From assembly GCA_907163345.1 (NCBI GenBank), contig CAJQUN010000004.1, positions 15,467,235 to 15,531,234 on the forward strand: a DNA stretch of 64,000 nucleotides. Direction: 5' to 3'. The first letter of the stretch is position 1. The number at the start of each line of letters is the position of its first letter. The stretch comes from Haberlea rhodopensis. Lineage: Eukaryota; Streptophyta; Magnoliopsida; Lamiales; Gesneriaceae. Made by a program: the position numbers and the translations under genes. The notes under the pieces were generated by a model. That model had not been told where the DNA came from. It saw nothing but the letters and a program-made list of their open reading frames with translations, and did no database searches. This document shows positions 57,539 through 64,000 of the stretch, piece by piece.

Positions 57539-58356
57539 TATACTGAAAAATTAAGAATTATGTGATTTTTAATAATTAGTTGGGACAATATCGTGAATAT
57601 GATCATTTTGGTTATTTTAGTACGCTACTATTTATAGATTATCATAGACATAATAATCATTACAATAATGTATTTTTCACATTATAAATATGATACATCA
57701 AGAGTTATGGGCTTTATCCAGTTGATAAATTAACTGTCTCCCTTTTGAGAATGACTCGATATCCAATCTCACATGTCGCGGGAAAAAAATTTGCCCCTTT
57801 CTCGTTTAAAAAAAAAACTATACATCATTACATCAAAGTATTACTACAACCCTCTATATTATACAGCTGCCTAGATAACTATTATTTCTCTATTTTAGTC
57901 GGTTTTTTCTAGATAATATTTTTTGAAGTTAACTCAATTAATATGTAAATGGTCGAGAATTTATACTAAAAATTAAGAATTGTTATGTAATTATTTATAA
58001 TTAGTTAGTTTATTAACTTTAACTTGAATAGGATGATTTATTACGCTACTTTATAGATTATCACTAGACAGAATAATCATTATAATAATGTTTTTAATAT
58101 TTTAAATATTTTACACCATTACATCAAAAGTTTTACTATTAGCCTCTCTATATATACAAATGCCTAGATAACTATTATTTCTGTATTTAGTCCTTTTTCT
58201 AGATAATATTTTTTGAAGTTAACTCAATTAATATATAAATGGTTGAGAATCCATACTACAATTAGGAATTTTTATGTAATTATTTATCATTTGTTAGGAT
58301 GATAACTTAAATATGAACATTTTGGTTTTATATACTTTTTATAGATTAGACACAAT

Positions 58357-58537
58357 CAGGGGTGGAGTCATAATTCAAAATTAATTAAAACTGATCAGGT
58401 TAGATATGACTAAAGAACTATCACGATTTAAAGGCTCGTTAAAAAACTTAAATTTTAAAAGTCAAAACAATTTTATTTTTTTTTAAAATTTGCATGGGGC
58501 TAAAACATGCCCAACTCATATGGTAGCTCCGCCCATG
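58357..58537. mobile_element. hAT-like MITE
   Basis: 181 bp flanked by the exact 8-bp duplication GACACAAT (58349-58356 and 58538-58545), the length made by hAT transposases. Ends CAGGGGTGGAGTCA and TAGCTCCGCCCATG are imperfect inverted repeats. Removing it restores the host tandem-repeat phrase TAGATTAGACACAATAATCA. No coding capacity. Confidence 0.85.
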
Positions 58538-58660
58538 GACACAATAATCATTATAATAATGTGTTTTTCACATTTTAAATAATTTACACCACATATGCCT
58601 AGTTAACTTTATTTCTCTATTTTACTATTATAGAATTACTTATGCTCATAAATCCACCCC

Positions 58661-58920
58661 AAATTAAATTTATCATCATTATAAGAAAATTATAATCAGC
58701 ATCGGCAAAATTTAAAAATTATATCATCCTTTCACTAAATTAAAACCATGGCTCCGGTAAAATGTCAATTTACCCATACATGAGTGTATTCCATCAACCA
58801 ACGGAAAGTGGTGTGAACGTGTGGGCATAGAATGGTAGCAAATAAATCTATATATTCTTCATTTAGAAACTATAGAAATTCTCTACTCTAGTACTTAGAA
58901 CAAGATTTTGTTTTACCATC
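58661..58920. other. 3' flank of ARM-repeat gene
   Basis: AT-rich stretch that likely contains the 3' UTR and polyadenylation region of the minus-strand gene ending at 58921. No specific signal is claimed. Confidence 0.4.
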
Positions 58921-61501
58921 CTATGTAGGCAAAGTTCTAAGCAATCGAAGGGCGCGCATCCACTGTGATCCTTGAGAAAGCACGATTTTCCTCAAGATTG
59001 GAACCGCCCCGGCTGCTATGATCGCTGCGTGGTTCTCACTATCCATTCCTAGATTATAAAGAATCGCTAAGCTCGCCTCCTTGGCTCGATCACTACCGTT
59101 TTCTATCAACTTCACCAACGCAAAGATCCCGCCTTCATAAGCAACAGCTCGGGTCGAATCTATCAACCCTTCTGATATTATCCTGTTAAGCTCTAAAACA
59201 GCAGCTTCCTGAACGTCAAGGTAGAATGAGGATTCGATCTGTTGTATCAATCTTGGGATCGTCTCGTAAAGAGTTACTTCCATACTTATTGGGTTCTCAA
59301 GGCCTGAGTTACGCCCTGATAATGAGCTGAGTTTAACTAGGGATGCAGCGATCGAGTCTTTGTTGTGGAGAGGGATGTTGGAAACAAGGATAGTGCGAAG
59401 TAGTTCGGTGAAATGGGGAGAATTTACAGTTTGGCGAAAGTGGTCATGGTCTAGTAATCGACTGAGTAGTCGGGATGCTGCAGATACTGCTTGGCCAGCT
59501 TCTTCAAGTTCCAAGGAACGTAGTTCGGGCTGCTCTCCTTGGGTGTCATCTTCCAATTCTGTGGGTCAGTTTATAAAGATTAGTATAATTCACAAATAAG
59601 ATAGAAGAGAAAATTAAGGAATAAATAGTGCGAGGATTTTTTCATTATTTATGGAGTTTCTCCTTGGACAGCACCTCTTGCCAATTGTGCCATTGTCATA
59701 CCAGAGTTCATAACAAGTAAAAAATTGAAATTCGAGAAAATTTGGTCTTTTCACAAAATGCTAATAAAACTGGAGAAATCTTGGAGAAGTGAAAGGTCCT
59801 TTTTTCCCCAAAAAAATCTTGTAGTTTTCGGCGTCTCCTAAAGTTATATGCATGATTACATAGAATATTTGGGTATAATTTACCAAAGTGATCAATTTCT
59901 TAAATATGCTCATGCCTCTTGCAGCATTCACTTTTCTTTCATACCTGTCAAACATTTTTGTCGAAAAACTGCTTCTAGACCAGATTCTATGTCAGCTGAG
60001 ATAAGCTTTTCCACACAAGGTCCGGCCATAAACTCGATGATTGACGAAGCTTTTCTCTGCAAATCTGGATTTGATGTCTTCATTATATCCACAAGGGAAG
60101 TAAAGACACTGGAATCAACAAGCTCTCCTAATTCATCAGTCTGCTCACTGTTCAAAGAACTAATCTGCATCACGCATCATGAAATGGCATCTAATATGCA
60201 ATTTCATATTACATCAGTAACACAACACCGAATGCTGGGATGATCATTAGACCAGAGAAAAAAGTTCTGGAAGTGATATTATTCATTATAATCTAAGTGG
60301 GATATCTGGTACTGTCATGGGCTGTGAGGGTAAGCCCAGCAACAGCCACGACACAGCAGCAAAAAAGCCCAACCAAATGATTTACCGCAAATTCAAAATT
60401 TAAGAATAAGGGGTAAGGTAAGGAAACTCGGTTGTTATTTTCCTAGGATTCTTGATTCCTTATCTCCAGTTTAGATTATTTCTTTTGAATAAAGGAATTA
60501 TCCCATGTGAGATGATTCAATTAGGAGAGTATCTTTGCAGATTTAAGATAGGATTTGTTTTGAATACAGGAATTATCCCATGCAAGATAATTCTAGATTA
60601 GGACAGTATCTTTGCAGATTTTAGATAGGAATAAATTTTTCTGTATTTATATAGAAGAGGAGGATGAATAAGAAAAAGCTTGAATATTATTCTCAAATTA
60701 ATTGTCACGAGATCGTGAGGTTCTCTCCTCAACAAGCCTCAAACCCATCACCCCATAATCCATTAATCACCTTATGATGCGATTCTTAGCTCGGGACCAT
60801 AACAGATACACAAGATAAAACAATTCAAATGTTGAAGTAGTCCTTTTTACACTTTAAATGACGAAAATTGACAACATATTAGCACAAAAGTTCAGGTTCA
60901 TGATGCAAAAAATAATTTTGTAAATTCATTGTGCAGCTAAACGTACCTTCAAGTCATTTATGATATTTTTTTCATTCTTATGCCTAAAATCAGAGCATTC
61001 TCATAAAGAGGACAATGAGACAAACTGCCAGGTCATTAACCCAAAATTTCTAATGTATGTTCCCATATTAACTCCAGCAAAAATGAACCTGGAGGCCAAT
61101 TTTGATGACACCATGTCATTCTCTTTATCTGATACCGGATTTCCTGTCTCAGCCAATCCATCTTCTGAACCGTCTGCTGTATCATCATAAAACTGGAACA
61201 TCGATATTCAAAGAAAAGTTCGATAAGAGAAGAAAGCTGTTGAGTCCCTGCAAAACACTGGCCAAAGTAGCAATGTACCTTCGGCATAATTTCTTTGTTG
61301 GGGTCCAAAATCCGAGTAAGAATGTTCAAAATCTGCAGTTGAGCATCAATATCTTATATTTTGGCAAACAGATTAAACAGTGTACAATGTAGGAAAGGAA
61401 ATCAGTTTAATAACCATTGCAATTAAGCTCTGAGATGTCTCTGACTTAGTGTGCTTCAGCAAATTTATTAGAGGATGCAAAGCGCCTTCTGCTTCAATTT
61501 T
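58921..61501 (-). CDS. ARM-repeat protein gene, 3' exons only
   Basis: Five exon-like blocks on the minus strand: 61415-61501 (KIEAEGALHPLINLLKHTKS), 61279-61332 (ILNILTRILDPNKEIMPK), 60947-61192 (FYDDTADGSEDGLAETGNPV), 59945-60164 (ISSLNSEQTDELGEL, VFTSLVDIMKTSNPDLQRKA) and 58921-59558 (LEDDTQGEQPELRSL to LRLLRTLPT). Phases agree (0,0,0,1). Armadillo-type helical repeats are clear in the last exon: AAVLELNRIISEGL, EGGIFALVKLIENGSDRAKE, AILYNLGMD, AGAVPILRKIVL. Such proteins serve as binding scaffolds; the partner is unknown. No U-box is in view. Exon 60947-61192 has one in-frame TGA (about 61001-61003) although its length keeps phase, so the gene may be broken or an assembly error present. 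The 5' exons are not in view; a Copia element starts 300 bp upstream. Confidence 0.75.
60313..60804. mobile_element. Solo LTR in intron of ARM gene
   Basis: 492 bp from TGTCATGGGCTGTGAGGG to GGGACCATAACA with near-matching 5-bp flanks (GGTAC and GATAC). A TATTTATATAGAAGAGG TATA region lies at about 60640. Inside is a direct duplication of about 73 bp (about 60487-60559 and 60560-60635; shared GGAATTATCCCATG and AGTATCTTTGCAGATTT). It sits between the 60947 and 59945 exons and should be spliced out. Confidence 0.7.
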
Positions 61502-61815
61502 CTGACATACATTATTGCTGGATAGTAATGCACATACAAAGTTATATTAGCCAATTCACAGTGGATAAAGTGCATCAACAAATTTATAAAAATGGGGATC
61601 ATAGAAATAGTTGGTTACCTGGTTTGTGACTCTTTCGCATTAAAAACACAAAGAGAAAAAGTTCACATGCAAAGAAAAGTTCATTTCAGGAGAAAAAAAA
61701 TACTAGGGACGGTTGTCTTTTGAATGAATAAAAATGTAATATAGTCGCCAAGAAGCTGGATATGAGACATGACAAAAATTTTAAGAATATTATAAACAAA
61801 TTTCTAGACCTGTTT
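61502..61815. other. Gap between ARM exon and Copia element
   Basis: Expected to be intron or upstream sequence of the ARM gene. I see no further exon with ARM features and no clear transposon end before about 61815. Confidence 0.4.
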
Positions 61816-62086
61816 CTGTTTCTGGACTGATTATTTTTATGTTTCTTCAGTAATAAGTTCTTCCAAACAGGATCTATTGATAAGTTTGTATCTAGTATTA
61901 AGGTATTTTAAATTAGAGATATAGGTTATCAAGTCTTTTGTTTAAATTAGGGATTAATTTATATGTTACCTTTTAGGCATAGTTGAGTCTTATAAATATT
62001 GAAACATTGAGTTGAATTTTTCAGTTTTTATAGCATTCAATAAGCATCAGAATATGGTGTAATTCTCTTATTTTGGATTGTTAGCT
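61816..62086 (+). repeat. Probable 5' LTR of right-end Copia element
   Basis: AT-rich sequence ending just before TATGGTATCAGAGCTT (62089-62104), a good initiator tRNA-Met primer site. The left boundary is uncertain because the second LTR is outside the window. Confidence 0.45.
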
Positions 62087-62088
62087 TT

Positions 62089-64000
62089 TATGGTATCAGA
62101 GCTTTAAAAGCTACAATCAAATCACCCAGACTTGTTCGAAGGTGAAGATGGCATTCTAGCGGGTCTTCGGTAATGTGAAGTTTGTCGATTATCTAAACAT
62201 TCTCGGTGTTCACTTCCACCTAATCCATATCAACCTTCCAAACCTTTTGCATTAATTCATAGTGATATTTGATAACCTTCTCGTGTACTACATCCAATCA
62301 CCGTTGGTTCATTACATTTACGGATGATCATATACATGTTTGTTTGGTATATCTTTTAAAAGAAAAATCTGAAGGCGAGAAATTTTTTCGAATTTCTTTT
62401 CACTAATAAAAAACACAATTTAATGCCACGATCCAAGTTCTCCGTACTGATAATGGCACAAAATATTTTAACTCCCACCTTCATGATTTTTGGAAGTTGC
62501 ACGTTCACTCTTTAATATGACCCATATTCAAAAACGTTTTTTGGGGGATGCAATTTTGACGGTATATTATTTGATAAATAGGATCCTTCTAGAGTCCTCA
62601 GTTATCAAACTCCACTTGACTGTCTTCATTCCTTCCATCCTGCATATCGGGTTTCTTCTCATCTTGAGCCCACGGTTTTTGGTTTTCTGGCTTTTGTCCA
62701 TGTTCAAGAACATAATCGTAATAAGTTGGATCCTCGACCACACAAATGCATTTTTTCATGAAAAGAACCAATACTTTGTCTCTCGGGATGTTACATTCTT
62801 TGGAACAATCTCTTTTTTTCCGAAACCTCTGTCTGCCTCTTCGGGTGAGGGGGAGCAATGTCTCTCACCTATTTCACATCATGTACTTCCCCATGCTTGG
62901 GAATTTACTATCACCTTTCCTCCTCCCTGAACACATGACCCACTATCAATCAACAACCTCCCTTGATAGTGCCCGAAACTCATCCTTTAGAGCGTTCAAC
63001 GTCATAGGGAAATTTACTCCAACCGTTTCCTTTACAGTTCTCACGAAAAAAACCACCACACAAAGTAGCAGAACCAGCACTCCTTGAAAGCCATGTCTCT
63101 GAAATCCGAGTTCCAAAACGAAATGGGGGAAGTGCATGTCGACGTGAATAAATCCACTTGCGACCTTGACGAACCGATTGCTTTAAGAAATGGACCAGGA
63201 CTTGCACACAACATCCAATGGCTAAATTTGTGGCATATGGACATCTATCAACATCTATTAAGGTACTAATCTCAATCAAACCTCTCCAATTCTGAACTTC
63301 CAAATACCACACACGAAGCCTGAAATAATCCAAACTGGAGAAAGGCTGTTTGGATGAAACGAAGGCTCTTGAAACAAATGGAACTTGGGAAAGTGTCTAG
63401 AAACACAAGGAAAAATACATGTTGGCTGTAAGTGGGTTATTACAATCAAACATAGAGCTGATGGATCAATTGAGCGCTACAAGATAGATTGGTTGCTAAG
63501 GGATACACGCAAACATATGGAGTGGAATATCAAGAATCTTTTGCACCAGTTACAAAAATCAACACAGTAAGAATCCTACTATCTTAGCTGCGAATTTAGA
63601 TTGGTCACTCTACCAATTGGATGTAAAGAACGTTTTCTTAAATGGGGATCTTGAGGAGGAAGTGTACATGGACTTGCCATCAGGATTCAATAAGGAAAAT
63701 GAAAACAGGAAAGTGTGCAGATTGAAGAAGTCAATGTATGGTTTGAAATAATCTACACGAGCATGGTTTGATAAATCCACCAAAGTAGTTCTGAAACTTG
63801 ATTATTTCCAAGCCGATACAGACCACACGTTGTTCCATAGGCATAGGAATGGAAAGAAAACTTTTTTTATTGTCTATGTTGACGATATTGTACTTACATG
63901 TGATGATCAAGAGGAAATGAAGTGACTGGAAGAGAAATTGCCAACTGAATTTGAAATGAAGGATTTGGGAAAGCTAAGGTATTTTCTTGGCATGGAAGTA
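62089..64000 (+). pseudogene. Decayed Copia element (Ale/Retrofit-like), 3' end outside window
   Basis: Soon after the primer site the sequence already reads as integrase (IHSDI near 62255, a TDNGT phrase near 62445, VARSLFNMTHIQKRFLGDAI at about 62495-62555, YLINRI), so gag and protease are deleted. A phrase FYVSRDVTFF-like lies near 62775. Reverse transcriptase follows from about 63590: LDVKNVFLNGDLEEEVYMDL, RLKKSMYGLK followed by a stop, and IVYVDDIVLT near 63870. It continues past the window end. Several stops and frameshifts make it inactive. Confidence 0.85.

Larger units (their letters stand above)
56926..58660. repeat. Diverged tandem repeat of about 290 bp, interrupted by insertions
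   Basis: A unit starting TTCTAGATAATATTTTTTGA and continuing through TTAACTCAATTAATATATAA, ATGGTCGAGAAT, TATAGATTATCA and ATAATCATTATAATAATG occurs at about 56930, 57907 and 58197, with a partial fourth copy from about 58545. The two undisturbed starts are 290 bp apart. The first copy is split by a solo LTR and the third by a MITE, which shows the array was there first. Confidence 0.75.

Overview
The window is nuclear DNA of a flowering plant, most likely a eudicot and possibly an asterid. The evidence is AT-rich intergenic DNA, introns with plant-type junctions, plant-only families (a chloroplast NDH-complex protein, a myosin-binding/GTD-binding protein, a GeBP-type transcription factor, a plant HMGA protein, a berberine-bridge-like oxidase) and dense plant retrotransposons. 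Species cannot be fixed from sequence alone.

Layout. 0-1 kb: Copia-type LTR remnant with short GATCYG-type repeats. 2.4-3.8 kb: long-inverted-repeat element. 4.0-4.85 kb: 3' end of a Copia element with LTR. 5.5-7.2 kb: intact intronless BBE-like oxidase. 7.25-7.86 kb: probable solo LTR. 9.5-14.6 kb: full-length but decayed Copia element on the minus strand with LTRs, PBS and target duplication. 15.2-15.5 kb: small chimera of 5.8S/ITS2 and 26S rDNA pieces. 17.9-20.9 kb: decayed LINE. 21.4-26.8 kb: O-fucosyltransferase-type gene that reads as a pseudogene. 29.5-30.7 kb: GeBP-like transcription factor (minus). 31.1-34.1 kb: SINE-like bits, hAT transposase remnant and LINE ORF1 remnant. 34.5-35.5 kb: two-exon HMGA gene (minus). 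36.5-45.1 kb: very young Gypsy (Tekay-like) element with 1955-bp LTRs, a 1334-codon open reading frame and a truncated gag. 46.4-49.2 kb: three-exon myosin-binding protein gene (minus). 50.2-52.7 kb: unusual GTGCAC minisatellite. 54.2-56.7 kb: three-exon CRR3 gene (minus). 56.9-58.7 kb: tandem repeat broken by a solo LTR and a hAT-like MITE. 58.9-61.5 kb: ARM-repeat gene (minus) whose 5' part is not in view. 61.8-64 kb: decayed Copia element running off the window.

The host genes are not an operon or cluster of related function. They are ordinary single genes (chloroplast electron transport, chromatin, transcription, cytoskeleton/vesicle tethering, oxidation of small molecules) separated by nested transposons. 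I found no convincing new multi-gene system. The observations I consider most worth a check are the higher-order GTGCAC array, the recent gag-truncated Gypsy insertion, the rDNA chimera, the decayed O-fucosyltransferase gene, a probable premature stop in the ARM gene and a candidate GC-AG intron in CRR3. All exon boundaries and alignments were made by eye.
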